Below are positions 35,446 through 44,087 of a stretch of DNA of 64,000 nucleotides, in pieces (position 1 is the first letter of the stretch; each line of letters starts with the position of its first letter). This stretch comes from Georgenia daeguensis (GTDB lineage Bacteria > Actinomycetota > Actinomycetes > Actinomycetales > Actinomycetaceae), in NCBI RefSeq assembly GCF_039537705.1, contig NZ_BAABBA010000007.1, positions 1-64,000 of the forward strand. Direction: 5' to 3'. A model generated the notes under the pieces. That model had not been told where the DNA came from, made no database searches, and worked only from the letters and a program-made list of their open reading frames with translations. The position numbers and the translations under genes are program-made.

Positions 35446-36761
35446 CCGTCGAGCGTAGGACCACCGGACGCGGCCCTGCCCGGGCGGCGCACCAGCCGGT
35501 ACCCGAGGCCCACCGCCAGGACCCCCAGCGCGGCGACCAGCGAGCCGACCGGCAGGGTGAGGACCAGCGTCAGGCAGCCGACCACGCCGAGCACCTGCAT
35601 CCACCGCGGGTAGAGCCGGCGGTCGGGGCCCTGCGTGAACGCCGAGACGTTCGCGACGGCGTAGTAGAGCAGCACGCCGACGGAGCTGAACCCGATCATC
35701 TCGCGCAGGTCCGCCACCAGCACGGCGACCACCACGACGGCGGCGACCGCCGCCTCGGCGCGGTGCGGGACCCGGAACCGCGGGTGCACCGCGGCCAGGG
35801 TGCCGGGCAGGTCGTGGTTCCGGGCCATCGCCAGGGTGGTGCGCCCGACCCCGGCGAGCAGCGCGAGCAGGGCGCCCAGAGACGCGGCGGCCGCGCCGAC
35901 CCGGACCACGGGCACGGCCCAGTCCCAGGAGCCGGCCGCGACGGCGTCGGCCAGCGGTGCCGCGGAACGGGCGAGGCCCTCGGGACCGAGGGTGCTCAGC
36001 ACGGTCACGGCCACGACGGCGTAGAGGACCGCGACGCCTAGGAGGGTGGTGACGATCGCCCGCGGGATGGTGGCGCGCGGCTCGCGGACCTCCTCCCCGA
36101 GGGTGGCGATGCGGGCGTAGCCGGCGAGGGCGAAGAAGATCAGCCCCGCGGACTGCAGGACGTCGAGGGCGCCGACGCCGGAGGGTGCGCCGGGCGTCGT
36201 CGTCCCGTCCCCGCCGTCCGGGCCGGCGCCGGCGCCGCCCTCGAGCAGCGGGCCCGCGGCGCCGCCGAGCCACGCCCCGGCCAGCGCGATCCCGATCGCC
36301 ACCAGCACCACCGCGAGGATCACCCGGGCCAGGCCGGCCGTGCGTGTGACCCCGCGCCAGCTCACCGCGGTCAGGGCCACCACGGCGGCGGCCGCGACGG
36401 GGCGCTGCCACGGCCCCGGCACGGTGTAGGCGGCGAACGTGGTCGCCATGGCGGCGCACGAGGCGGTCTTGCCGATGACGAAGCACCACCCGGCGGAGAA
36501 GCCCCACCACGGCCCCAGCCGCTCCCGGCCGTAGACGTAGGTGCCGCCCGAGGTCGGGTAGGCGGCCGCCAGCTGCGCCGTCGACGTGGCGTTGCACAGC
36601 GCGACGACGACGGCGAGGGCGAGACCGGCCAGCAGCCACGGGCCGGCTGCCTGGGACGCGGGCGCGAAGACCGCGAAGACGCCGGCGCCGATCATCGACG
36701 AGGCGCCGATGACGACCGCGTCGCGCAGGTCCAGGCGGCGGGCGAGGGGTGCTGAGGTCAC
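35442..36761 (-). CDS. APC family amino acid permease
   Basis: A 439-residue transporter with 12 predicted helices. The opening DAVVIGASSMIGAGVFAVFAP and YPTSGGTYVYGRERLG are hallmark APC segments, and FFALAGYARIATLGEEVREP is the conserved helix 6 region. A Gly/Asp-rich loop (GGAGAGPDGGDGTTTPGAP) separates helices 5 and 6. Substrates are probably amino acids or polyamines. GTG start; first gene of the operon with the DUF418-like gene. Confidence 0.9.
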   Translation of the reverse strand: MTSAPLARRLDLRDAVVIGASSMIGAGVFAVFAPASQAAGPWLLAGLALAVVVALCNATSTAQLAAAYPTSGGTYVYGRERLGPWWGFSAGWCFVIGKTASCAAMATTFAAYTVPGPWQRPVAAAAVVALTAVSWRGVTRTAGLARVILAVVLVAIGIALAGAWLGGAAGPLLEGGAGAGPDGGDGTTTPGAPSGVGALDVLQSAGLIFFALAGYARIATLGEEVREPRATIPRAIVTTLLGVAVLYAVVAVTVLSTLGPEGLARSAAPLADAVAAGSWDWAVPVVRVGAAAASLGALLALLAGVGRTTLAMARNHDLPGTLAAVHPRFRVPHRAEAAVAAVVVVAVLVADLREMIGFSSVGVLLYYAVANVSAFTQGPDRRLYPRWMQVLGVVGCLTLVLTLPVGSLVAALGVLAVGLGYRLVRRPGRAASGGPTLDG

Positions 36762-36875
36762 GGCGTGCAGGGTAGCCGCGGGTGGTGACCGGAAGGTGTC
36801 CGGGCCACCGCCCGCGGCTGGTGTCTGCCTCGGTCTGCCGGCGGTGGTGACGGTTGACCGAGCGGTGGCGAATTT

Positions 36876-36912
36876 CTACCAGCGGTGGGCGAGGCCTACC
36901 AGCGGTGGGCGA
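36876..36912. repeat. 20-bp duplication of the AMIN-like gene 3' end
   Basis: The segment CTACCAGCGGTGGGCGA occurs at 36876 and again at 36896, period 20. The second copy holds the last codons and TAG stop of the minus-strand gene; the first copy lies just past the stop. It looks like a recent slippage duplication. Confidence 0.75.
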
Positions 36913-37444
36913 CGTCGATCACGAGGCGCGAGCCGTGCCCCGGGCCGTCGAGGATGAACACCCGGAACGGCAGCCGGGCGCGCACGCCCAGCCCGATGGT
37001 GGTCTGCCCCTCGAACGTCCCGGCCCACGCCAGCTGGCGGAACGTGCGGTAGCCCGTGACGTTGCGCAGCTCACGCGGGTTCGCCGGGCGGTAGGTGGCG
37101 CGGCCTGCGTCGTCGTAGGCCGGCACCCGCGCGACCACGTTGAGCTTGGCCCCGCCGCGCAGCGGCACCACGAAGCCCGAGCCCTCCTGGTAGACCTGGC
37201 TGACGTAACGGACGTCGTACCCGCGCACGTCACCGCGCACGTCCAGCACCATCCGGTCGAAGCAGGCGTGCCGGCCGGTGCGCACGTTCGTCAGCGAGGC
37301 GTCCATGGACATCGTCGGCACGCTCTTGGCGAGCGAGCCCCAGCGGATCCCGCAGTACGGGCCGGCGGCCTGCGCGGAGGACACCGGGCCGAGGAGCACG
37401 AGACCGAGGACAAGTACCAGCACCACACGCAAGAGACGCTTCAT
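36896..37444 (-). CDS. secreted AMIN-like domain protein
   Basis: A 182-residue exported protein. The signal peptide is MKRLLRVVLVLVLGLVLLGP with a probable cleavage after SSAQA (residue 26). The mature part has two cysteines (YCGIRW, HACFDR), likely a disulfide. Strands DRMVLDVRGDVRGYDVRYV, AGTFEGQTTIGLGVRARLPFRVFIL and SRLVIDVAHRW form an AMIN-like beta fold. It is homologous over the last ~110 residues to the lipoprotein at 54178-54867. It may bind cell wall; no enzyme residues are evident. Confidence 0.82.
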   Translation of the reverse strand: MKRLLRVVLVLVLGLVLLGPVSSAQAAGPYCGIRWGSLAKSVPTMSMDASLTNVRTGRHACFDRMVLDVRGDVRGYDVRYVSQVYQEGSGFVVPLRGGAKLNVVARVPAYDDAGRATYRPANPRELRNVTGYRTFRQLAWAGTFEGQTTIGLGVRARLPFRVFILDGPGHGSRLVIDVAHRW

Positions 37445-37568
37445 CGCACTCTCCGATCAGGGGATCCCCCCGGGTAGCACAGGAGGCTACGCCGGGGAGG
37501 CGGCGCCGCCCAGACCTTGTCGGCGGCGAATCGGTCACGATGCGGCGGTCCTGTCATGCGCGAGATGG

Positions 37569-37655
37569 CACGTCCCCGTCGGGGGTGCACGTGCTGTCAC
37601 GTCCCCGTCGGGGGTGCACGTGCTGTCACGTCCCCGTCCGGGGTGCACGTGCTGT
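37569..37655. repeat. 29-bp tandem repeat array with internal palindromes
   Basis: Three copies of a 29-base unit beginning CACGTCCCCGTCGGGGGTGC and ending ACGTGCTGT: 37569-37597, 37598-37626, 37627-37655, then a 4-base remnant. Each contains GCACGTGC (palindrome) and CCCCGTCGGGG (hairpin). The copies directly abut with no spacers. The gap 37445-37811 holds this array and no gene I can support. Confidence 0.85.
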
Positions 37656-37811
37656 CACGACCGTGCTGAGAACCCCGTCGCGGGCCCCACGGCACCTCAC
37701 CGGCGTCGAAGCATCAGGCTCAGCCTGACGCAATCGCGCCGGTCCACGGCCGGGCCGGCCCCTCGGCGAGCTCGTGACATCCCACCGCGCCAGGGAGGGA
37801 GCGAGCGAGGG

Positions 37812-38834
37812 TCAGGCGGTGGCGAGCAGGGCGCCGGTGACCTCGAGCAGGCTGGCGCGCAGCGGCGCGGCGCGCTCGGCGAAGTCCCGCTGCCGGGCGA
37901 CGTACTCGGCCCGCCCGGCTGGCGTCTCGATGGCCACCGGGGCGTGGCCGAGGCTCGTGACGTCGTAGGGGGAGGCGCGCATGTCGAGCACCCGGATGTC
38001 CCGGGCCAGCTCGAAGCAGTCGAGCAGCAGCTCGCCGGGGCAGGCCGGCCCGAGCTTCAACGCCGCCTTGAGCAGGTCCATGTTCGCGTGCAGGCAGCCG
38101 GGCTGCTCGAGGTCGGGCTGGGTGCTGCGCTCGGGCTGGAGGCGGTTGAGCGGCCGCGCCGGCTCGGTGAAGAAGCGGAAGGCGTCGAAGTGCGAGCAGC
38201 GCACCGGATGGGCCTCGAGCACCGCGTCCGTGCCCGCCTGGCCGAGGCGCAGGGGCAGCGGGTGACGGTGCTCGCCCTGCCGGTAGACCATCGCCCACTC
38301 GTGCAGCCCCAGACACCCCAGGTGCGCGGGCCGCGACGCGGTGCGGCGCAGCAGCTCGTCCAGCCACCGCACCCCCTCGCCCCGGTCCCCGAGGAAGGCG
38401 GCGGCGTCGAGGACGACCCGTCCGGAGCCGCCCAGCCCGGGGCGGGCGGCGTCGTCGTCGTCCTGCCCGGGAACGGCCGTGCCGTCGTCGGCCCCCAGCC
38501 GGGCCGCGCCGTCGTCACCCCCGAGCCGGGCCGCACCGTCGTCGGCGAGCGTGGTGTGCCAGCGCCAGCCGGCCCGCTCGGCGAGGGCCGCGCGGACGTC
38601 CGGGCCGTCGTCGGGCAGGAGGGCGACGCCGACCCCCGGGTGCCAGCGGGCCAGCTGGGCCGGCCGGACGGGGTAGTACTCGAAGAGGAAGTCCTCGATG
38701 GCGTGCTTCTCGTGCCGGGAGCGCCGCGCGCGCCGGGCGGCGGTCAGCGCGTCCGCACGAGCGGCGTGCGCCGACGCCCGCGCGGTCCACTCGGCCGGCG
38801 CGAGCGCGCGCGGGGGAGCGGTCAGCGTGGGCAT
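37812..38834 (-). CDS. conserved actinobacterial protein (annotated elsewhere as 3-methyladenine DNA glycosylase)
   Basis: A 340-residue cytoplasmic protein. RSRHEKHAIEDFLFEYYPVRPAQLARWHPG, CLGLHEWAMVYRQGEHRHPLPLRLG, RCSHFDAFRFFTEPARPLN and DLEQPGCLHANMDLLKAALKLGP are typical of a widespread actinobacterial family often labelled 3-methyladenine DNA glycosylase. I see no HhH-GPD or AAG fold motif, so that function is doubtful. Residues ~100-135 contain a low-complexity insert (ARLGGDDGAARLGADDG). It is divergent from the FAH gene across 42 bases. Confidence 0.7.
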   Translation of the reverse strand: MPTLTAPPRALAPAEWTARASAHAARADALTAARRARRSRHEKHAIEDFLFEYYPVRPAQLARWHPGVGVALLPDDGPDVRAALAERAGWRWHTTLADDGAARLGGDDGAARLGADDGTAVPGQDDDDAARPGLGGSGRVVLDAAAFLGDRGEGVRWLDELLRRTASRPAHLGCLGLHEWAMVYRQGEHRHPLPLRLGQAGTDAVLEAHPVRCSHFDAFRFFTEPARPLNRLQPERSTQPDLEQPGCLHANMDLLKAALKLGPACPGELLLDCFELARDIRVLDMRASPYDVTSLGHAPVAIETPAGRAEYVARQRDFAERAAPLRASLLEVTGALLATA

Positions 38835-38863
38835 GCCCACCAGGGTAGGAGGTCCGGCGGCAC

Positions 38864-38869
38864 TAGGGT
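38864..38869 (+). promoter_or_regulatory. -10 box of the FAH gene (leaderless)
   Basis: TAGGGT ends 7 bases before the ATG at 38877. Confidence 0.6.
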
Positions 38870-38876
38870 GGGGCCC

Positions 38877-39650
38877 ATGCGCATCGCACGTTTCACCACG
38901 GGAGAGAACCCTCATTACGGCATCCTCGACGAGGAGACGGACGAGCTCGTGGTCCTGCGGGGCGACCCCATCTACGGGGACCTCGACACCACCGGCAGGC
39001 GCGTCCCGCTCGACGACGTCCGGCTGCTCTCCCCGGTGATCCCGCGGTCGAAGGTGATCGGCATCGGCCGCAACTACGCCGACCACGCCGCCGAGATGGG
39101 CAACGAGGTCCCTTCGGAGCCGCTGGTGTTCCTCAAGCCGAACACGTCGGTCATCGGGCCGGACGACCCGATCGTGCTGCCGGCCTACAGCCAGAACGTC
39201 CACCACGAGGCCGAGCTCGCCGTCGTCATCTCGCGCCTGTGCAAGTTCGTGCCGCCGGAGAAGGCGAATGACGTGATCTTCGGGTACACGGCCGCCAACG
39301 ACGTCACCGCCCGCGACGTCCAGGCCACCGACGGGCAGTGGACCCGCGCGAAGGGGTTCGACACCTCCTGCCCGATGGGCCCGTACATCGCCCTGGACCT
39401 CGACGTCACCGACCTGGCCGTCCGCGCCCGCGTCGACGGCGAGGTGCGCCAGGACGGACGCACCTCCCAGCTGGTCCACAAGGTCCCCGAGCTGATCGCC
39501 TACGTCTCGTCGATCTTCACCCTCCTGCCCGGCGACGTCATCCTCACCGGCACCCCCGCCGGGGTGGGACCGATCGACGTCGGTCAGCGCGTGGAGGTCG
39601 AGGTCGAGGGCATCGGGGCCTTCTCCAACCCTGTGGTGCGCCGGGACTGA
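38877..39650 (+). CDS. fumarylacetoacetate hydrolase (FAH) family protein
   Basis: A 257-residue hydrolase-fold protein. VIGIGRNYADHAAEMGNEVP, PLVFLKPNTSVIGPDDPIVLP, VHHEAELAVVISR (metal Glu pair), GYTAANDVTARDVQ and GDVILTGTPAGVGP define the family. The short N-terminal domain fits oxaloacetate decarboxylase/acylpyruvase-type FAHD proteins rather than a true tyrosine-pathway FAH. The substrate is probably a 2,4-dioxo acid or oxaloacetate. The same order of FAH and gltX in one neighbourhood is common in actinobacteria. Confidence 0.92.
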   Translation: MRIARFTTGENPHYGILDEETDELVVLRGDPIYGDLDTTGRRVPLDDVRLLSPVIPRSKVIGIGRNYADHAAEMGNEVPSEPLVFLKPNTSVIGPDDPIVLPAYSQNVHHEAELAVVISRLCKFVPPEKANDVIFGYTAANDVTARDVQATDGQWTRAKGFDTSCPMGPYIALDLDVTDLAVRARVDGEVRQDGRTSQLVHKVPELIAYVSSIFTLLPGDVILTGTPAGVGPIDVGQRVEVEVEGIGAFSNPVVRRD

Positions 39651-39663
39651 GCCCCGCGCCCGC

Positions 39664-39738
39664 GGCTTGCCGGCCCCGCGTCCGCGGCGGCTTCCCGGCC
39701 CCGCGTCCGCGGCGGCTTCCCGGCCACCGCGCTCCGCG
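39664..39738. repeat. 25-bp tandem repeat
   Basis: Three head-to-tail copies of GGCTTCCCGGCCCCGCGTCC plus GCGGC: 39664-39688, 39689-39713 and a degenerate 39714-39738. The array directly follows the FAH stop codon. Confidence 0.8.
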
Positions 39739-39827
39739 CCTGCGCCGTGTCGGGGACCGCGCCCGCGGGACCTCGGTCACTTCCGCCGCGGGCGTCAGCC
39801 TGCTGGGCTGGTGGCGAGGTGATCGTC

Positions 39828-40466
39828 ATGGGAGCCCGCACCACGCCCGCGCCGCTGGTGGCGCTGACCGTCGCCGCCGCAGCGGCCGTCGCCCTGCGCC
39901 GGACCCTGCTGCGCTGGGGAGCCAGCCCTGAGGAGGTCGCCGCGTCGCTGCCCGGGGACGAGATCCTGCCCGACGCCGGCGTGGTCGCCACCCGGGCGAG
40001 CGACGTCGCCGCCCCGCCGGAGGAGGTCTGGCCGTGGCTGGCCCAGCTCGGGCAGGGCCGCGGCGGCTTCTACACCTACGACGCGCTCGAGAACCTCGCC
40101 GGCTGCGACATCCACTCCGCGGAGACCGTCGTAGCGGCGTGGCAGGACGTCGCCGTCGGGGACCAGGTGCGGCTGGCGCCGGAGCTCGGCCTCGACGTCG
40201 CCGACGTCCGCGCGGGGGAGCACCTGGTGCTGCACGGCGGCGTGGCGCCCGGGACGGCGTCCCCGCCGTACGACTTCACCTGGGCGTTCGTGCTGCGCCC
40301 CGACGGCGACGGCGGGACCCGCCTGGTCGTGCGGGAGCGCTACCGGACGGCGCACCACTGGGTGCGTCCGCTGCTCGAGGCGGTCTCCCTGGTCAGCTTC
40401 GTGATGACCGAGCGGATGCTCCGCGGCATCCGTGAGCGCGCGGAGCGCGGGACCGTCAGACCCTGA
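39828..40466 (+). CDS. SRPBCC-fold membrane-anchored protein
   Basis: A 212-residue protein. Residues ~5-25 are hydrophobic (APLVALTVAAAAAVAL), a possible N-terminal anchor. Residues ~55-210 form a START/Bet v1-like domain (VAAPPEEVWPWLAQLGQGRGGFYTYDALENLAGCDIHSAE ... YDFTWAFVLRPDGDGGTRLVVRERY). The ligand is unknown. ATG at 39828, with GAGG 8 bases upstream. Its 3' end overlaps the convergent MalY-like gene by 11 bases. Confidence 0.8.
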   Translation: MGARTTPAPLVALTVAAAAAVALRRTLLRWGASPEEVAASLPGDEILPDAGVVATRASDVAAPPEEVWPWLAQLGQGRGGFYTYDALENLAGCDIHSAETVVAAWQDVAVGDQVRLAPELGLDVADVRAGEHLVLHGGVAPGTASPPYDFTWAFVLRPDGDGGTRLVVRERYRTAHHWVRPLLEAVSLVSFVMTERMLRGIRERAERGTVRP

Positions 40467-41622
40467 CCCGCGCCAGCGCCTCGCCCATCTGCTCGACGGC
40501 GCGGCGCAGGATCGGGCGCGGCGTCGCCATGATGATGCGCACGAACCCCTCGCCCGCCTGCCCGCACGCGACCCCATCCGTCAGGGCGACCTGGGCCTCG
40601 CGCCGGAAGAACGCCGCCGCCGAGCCCTCGATCTCCAGGCCCCGGCAGTCGAGCCAGGCGATGTACGTCCCCTCCGTGCGGGTGAGCACGGCGCCGGGCA
40701 GGTGCTCGGCGACGAGCTGGGCCAGCAGGTCCCGGTTGCCCCGCAGATAGTCGACGACCTCGCCCAGCCAGCCGCCGTCGTCCGTGTAGACGGCGGTGGC
40801 GGCCCGCGCGCCGAGCAGGCCGACGGCGTCGGAGACGTCGTCCGCGTAGGGCGCGAACGCGGCCGCGTCGGCGTCGTTCGAGAGGATCATCTGCCCGCAC
40901 TTCAGGCCCGGGACGTTCCAGCCCTTCGACGCGGCGACGGCGGTGACGGTGTGTCCGGCGGTGCGCTCGTCGAGGGAGGCGTACGGGACGTGCTCGACGT
41001 CGTCGAGCAGGATCGGGGCGTGGATCTCGTCGGCGAACACCCGCCCGCCGTGGCGCTCGACCACCTCGGCGACGGCGAGGAGCTCCTCCCGCGTGAGCAC
41101 GCGCCCCACCGGGTTCCAGGGGTTGCACAGCACGAGCAGCCCGCCGCCGGCGGCGAAGGCGGCGTCGATGCCGGCGAGGTCGAGTGAGTAGCGGCCGTCG
41201 TCGTCGACCAGGCTCGGGACCTCGATCACCTCGCGGTCCGCAGCCGGCGCCACGGTGAGGAACGGCATGTAGGCCGGCGTGGGCACGATGACCGCCGAGC
41301 CGGGCACGGTGAAGTGACGGATGGTCTCGCGCATGACGGAGAGGACGTCGGGCAGGAGGTGCACGCGCTCGGCCGGCACCCGCCAGCCGGTGGTGCGCAG
41401 CAGCCAGTCGGCGGTGGCCTGGCGGGCGGCGCGGCGCTCGGCCACGGGGAGGTAGCCCAGCGCGCCGGCGTCCGCCGCGGCCCGCACGACGTCGCGGACG
41501 ACGGGCGGGACGCCGAAGTCCATCTCGGCGACGAACGCGCCGATGCAGTCCGGGAAGCGGGTCCACTTGGTCCCGCCGGCAGCCCGCAGCTGGTCGATGG
41601 TGATCTCGTCGAAGTTCTGCAC
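40456..41622 (-). CDS. MalY/PatB-type PLP C-S lyase (aminotransferase class I/II)
   Basis: A 388-residue PLP enzyme. FDEITIDQLRAAGGTKWTRF and IGAFVAEMDFGVPPVV are the MalY/PatB N-terminal signature. LLVLCNPWNPVGRVLTREEL, VFADEIHAPILL and the PLP lysine in VAASKGWNVPGLK follow. It likely cleaves cystathionine or other cysteine-S-conjugates to pyruvate, ammonia and thiol. GTG start. The 3' ends of this gene and the SRPBCC gene overlap by 11 bases on opposite strands. Confidence 0.88.
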   Translation of the reverse strand: MQNFDEITIDQLRAAGGTKWTRFPDCIGAFVAEMDFGVPPVVRDVVRAAADAGALGYLPVAERRAARQATADWLLRTTGWRVPAERVHLLPDVLSVMRETIRHFTVPGSAVIVPTPAYMPFLTVAPAADREVIEVPSLVDDDGRYSLDLAGIDAAFAAGGGLLVLCNPWNPVGRVLTREELLAVAEVVERHGGRVFADEIHAPILLDDVEHVPYASLDERTAGHTVTAVAASKGWNVPGLKCGQMILSNDADAAAFAPYADDVSDAVGLLGARAATAVYTDDGGWLGEVVDYLRGNRDLLAQLVAEHLPGAVLTRTEGTYIAWLDCRGLEIEGSAAAFFRREAQVALTDGVACGQAGEGFVRIIMATPRPILRRAVEQMGEALARVRV

Positions 41623-41744
41623 CGCTGTCGCCTCTCGTCGGGTTCTGCCCGAGGACGCTACCCGGCACCGCCGACGTCCGCCGAGGCGGGCCGGTGGGCG
41701 GGCGCCGGGCCGCGGCGGGGCGCGCGGCTACGCTGGGGGCCATC

Positions 41745-43271
41745 ATGACCGAGAATCTCGCCACCGCCCCGACGGGCTCCGCCGTCCGGGTGCGCTTCTG
41801 CCCCTCGCCCACCGGTACCCCGCACGTGGGGCTGATCCGCACCGCCTTGTTCAACTGGGCGCAGGCCCGTCACGTGGGCGGGACCTTCGTGTTCCGCATC
41901 GAGGACACCGACCCCGAGCGCGACTCCGAGGAGAGCTACCAGCAGATCCTCGAGGCGCTGCGCTGGCTCGGCCTGGAGTGGGACGAGGGCGTGGAGGTGG
42001 GCGGCCCGTACGGCCCGTACCGCCAGTCCGAGCGGATGGACGTCTACCGCGACGTGGCGCAGAACCTGCTCGACGCGGGCTACGCCTACGAGTCCTTCTC
42101 CACGCCGGAGGAGATCGAGGCGCGGCACCGGGCCGCGGGGCGTGACCCCAAGCTGGGCTACGACGGCTTCGACCGCGACCTCACCGACGAGCAGAAGGCC
42201 GCCTTCCGTGCTGAGGGGCGCGCGCCCGTCCTGCGGGTGCGCATGCCCGACACGGACGTCACCTTCTCCGACGTCGTGCGCGGCGACGTGACGTTCAAGG
42301 CCGGCTCCATCCCGGACTTCGTCATCGTCCGCGCCAACGGCTTCCCGCTCTATACCCTGACCAACCCGGTGGACGACGCGCTGATGAAGATCACGCACGT
42401 GCTGCGCGGGGAGGACCTGCTCTCCTCGACGCCGCGCCAGGTGGTGCTCTACCAGGCGCTCCTGGACCTCGGCGTCGCGGACGTCATGCCCGTCTTCGGG
42501 CACCTGCCGTACGTGATGGGCGAGGGCAACCGCAAGCTCTCCAAGCGCGACCCCGAGTCCAACCTCTTCCTCCACCGCGAGCGCGGCTTCACCCCGGAGG
42601 GCCTGCTCAACTACCTCGCGCTGCTGGGGTGGGGCATCTCGGCGGACAACGACATCTTCTCCAAGGAGGAGATGGTCGCCGCGTTCGACGTCGCCGACGT
42701 CAACCCCAACCCCGCGCGGTTCGACCTCAAGAAGGCCGAGGCGATCAACGCGACCCACGTGCGCATGCTCGCACCGGAGGACTTCCGTGCGCGCCTGGTG
42801 CCCTACCTGCACGCCGCCGGCCTCGTGCCCGCCGCCTCCTACGACGAGCTGGGCGAGCGCGAGCAGGAGCTGCTGGTGCGCGCCGCGCCGCTCGTGCAGG
42901 AGCGCATGACCCTGCTCGGCGAGGCCGTCGGCATGCTCGGGTTCCTGTTCCGCTCCGACGGCGAGCTCGTGATCGAGGAGGACGCGCTCAAGGCGCTGCG
43001 GCCCGAGGCGGCCGACGTCCTGGACGCCGCCGTCGCCGCGCTCGAGCCCCTGACCGACTTCGCGACCGAGCCGGTGGAGGCCGCGCTGCGCGCCGCGATC
43101 GTCGACGGGATGGGCATCAAGCCCAAGTTCGCCTTCGGCCCGCTGCGCACGGCTGTCACCGGCCGCCGGGTCTCCCCGCCGTTGTTCGAGTCGATGGAGC
43201 TCCTGGGCCGCGAGTCCAGCCTGGCCCGGCTGCGGACCCTGCGCTCGCGGCTGGCAGACACCGCGGGCTGA
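41745..43271 (+). CDS. gltX: glutamyl-tRNA synthetase
   Basis: Charges tRNA-Glu, and in organisms lacking GlnRS also tRNA-Gln. The 508-residue class I synthetase has the HIGH box as PHVGL (H27) in CPSPTGTPHVGLIRTALFNW, FRIEDTDPERD, and the KMSKS box KLSKR (K264-R268). The C-terminal anticodon-binding helical domain is complete. ATG at 41745; TACGCT ends 10 bases upstream. The tRNA-Gln and tRNA-Glu genes lie 1.6-2.7 kb downstream. Confidence 0.96.
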   Translation: MTENLATAPTGSAVRVRFCPSPTGTPHVGLIRTALFNWAQARHVGGTFVFRIEDTDPERDSEESYQQILEALRWLGLEWDEGVEVGGPYGPYRQSERMDVYRDVAQNLLDAGYAYESFSTPEEIEARHRAAGRDPKLGYDGFDRDLTDEQKAAFRAEGRAPVLRVRMPDTDVTFSDVVRGDVTFKAGSIPDFVIVRANGFPLYTLTNPVDDALMKITHVLRGEDLLSSTPRQVVLYQALLDLGVADVMPVFGHLPYVMGEGNRKLSKRDPESNLFLHRERGFTPEGLLNYLALLGWGISADNDIFSKEEMVAAFDVADVNPNPARFDLKKAEAINATHVRMLAPEDFRARLVPYLHAAGLVPAASYDELGEREQELLVRAAPLVQERMTLLGEAVGMLGFLFRSDGELVIEEDALKALRPEAADVLDAAVAALEPLTDFATEPVEAALRAAIVDGMGIKPKFAFGPLRTAVTGRRVSPPLFESMELLGRESSLARLRTLRSRLADTAG

Positions 43272-43313
43272 CGACGCCGGAGGGCATGCCCGAGGGCGTG
43301 CCCTCCGCCCGGC

Positions 43314-43922
43314 TCACCGGACCGTCGGGTCCCAGCGCCACGTCGAGAGACGCCCGTAGCCGGCGAGCTCCTCGCGGCCGGTCTGCCAGAGCAGGCGGTC
43401 CTGGAAGGTCCCGACCTCGGGCGTGCCCGGGAAGAGGCGGACGAGCACGCCCTCGCACAGGTCCTCGGGCAGGTCGGCGACCTCGTCGTCGAGGGCGCTG
43501 AGCACGTCCCAGGCGTGGACGACGATCTCGCACACCCCCATGGCGGCGAACCCGCCAGGGTCCGAGACTCCGTCCGGGTGCCACGCCCGGGCGGTGCGCG
43601 GGCGCACCTGCACCTGGGCGGCGAGCAGCTCCGCCATCGCCTCCAGGCTGGCGGCCAGCCCGGTGACGCCGGACGCTCGGTCCACCCGCAGGACGATGTC
43701 CGACCGGCCGTCGTTGCCGACGACCGGCAGGTAGTCCTCCTCGACCCGCCCGGCCACCTGCAGGGCGTACGCCAGCAGGTCGTCCAGGACGTGCTCCGCC
43801 GTGGTCCAGCAGGACCAGTCGAGGCCGCGGGCGTTCTGGTCGTAGTCGAACTCGTCGTCGGGGCGGGCGCGGAGCTCGGTGGCGAACCACTGGGCGGCGT
43901 GCCGGACGTCGTCGGGGTCCAT
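43314..43922 (-). CDS. maleylpyruvate isomerase-type (DinB-like, mycothiol) family protein
   Basis: A 202-residue helical-bundle protein. LDWSCWTTAEHVLDDLLAYALQVAG corresponds to the first metal-histidine helix, and VCEIVVHAWDVLSAL to the conserved V-H-x-W-D helix of the maleylpyruvate isomerase N-terminal/DinB superfamily. Such proteins may use mycothiol and a divalent metal. I prefer the ATG at 43922; the longer frame to 44030 passes through degenerate repeats and is proline/arginine-rich. It converges with gltX. Confidence 0.78.
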   Translation of the reverse strand: MDPDDVRHAAQWFATELRARPDDEFDYDQNARGLDWSCWTTAEHVLDDLLAYALQVAGRVEEDYLPVVGNDGRSDIVLRVDRASGVTGLAASLEAMAELLAAQVQVRPRTARAWHPDGVSDPGGFAAMGVCEIVVHAWDVLSALDDEVADLPEDLCEGVLVRLFPGTPEVGTFQDRLLWQTGREELAGYGRLSTWRWDPTVR

Positions 43923-43965
43923 GCCGTGAATCCAACCACCGAATGCCGGTCGCCACACCGGCCCG

Positions 43966-44080
43966 TGCGGCGTGCCGTCCGATACCGGTCGGGGCGGCGC
44001 GCCGTCCAGCAGCTGACGCCGGGTCGGCACGCCGTCCGGCAGCTGACCGGGGCGGCGTGCCGGCCGACAGACTGCCCGCG
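43966..44080. repeat. degenerate ~39-bp repeats
   Basis: The phrases GGCACGCCGTCCGGCAGCTG / GGCGCGCCGTCCAGCAGCTG / GGCGTGCCG recur about every 39 bases, interleaved with GACCGGGGCGG-like blocks. The block lies between two minus-strand genes. Confidence 0.5.
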
Positions 44081-44087
44081 CCGCGGG

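Noticed and set aside
37569..37655. Possible CRISPR array
   Set aside because: The 29-bp units abut directly with no spacers, and no cas gene is present.
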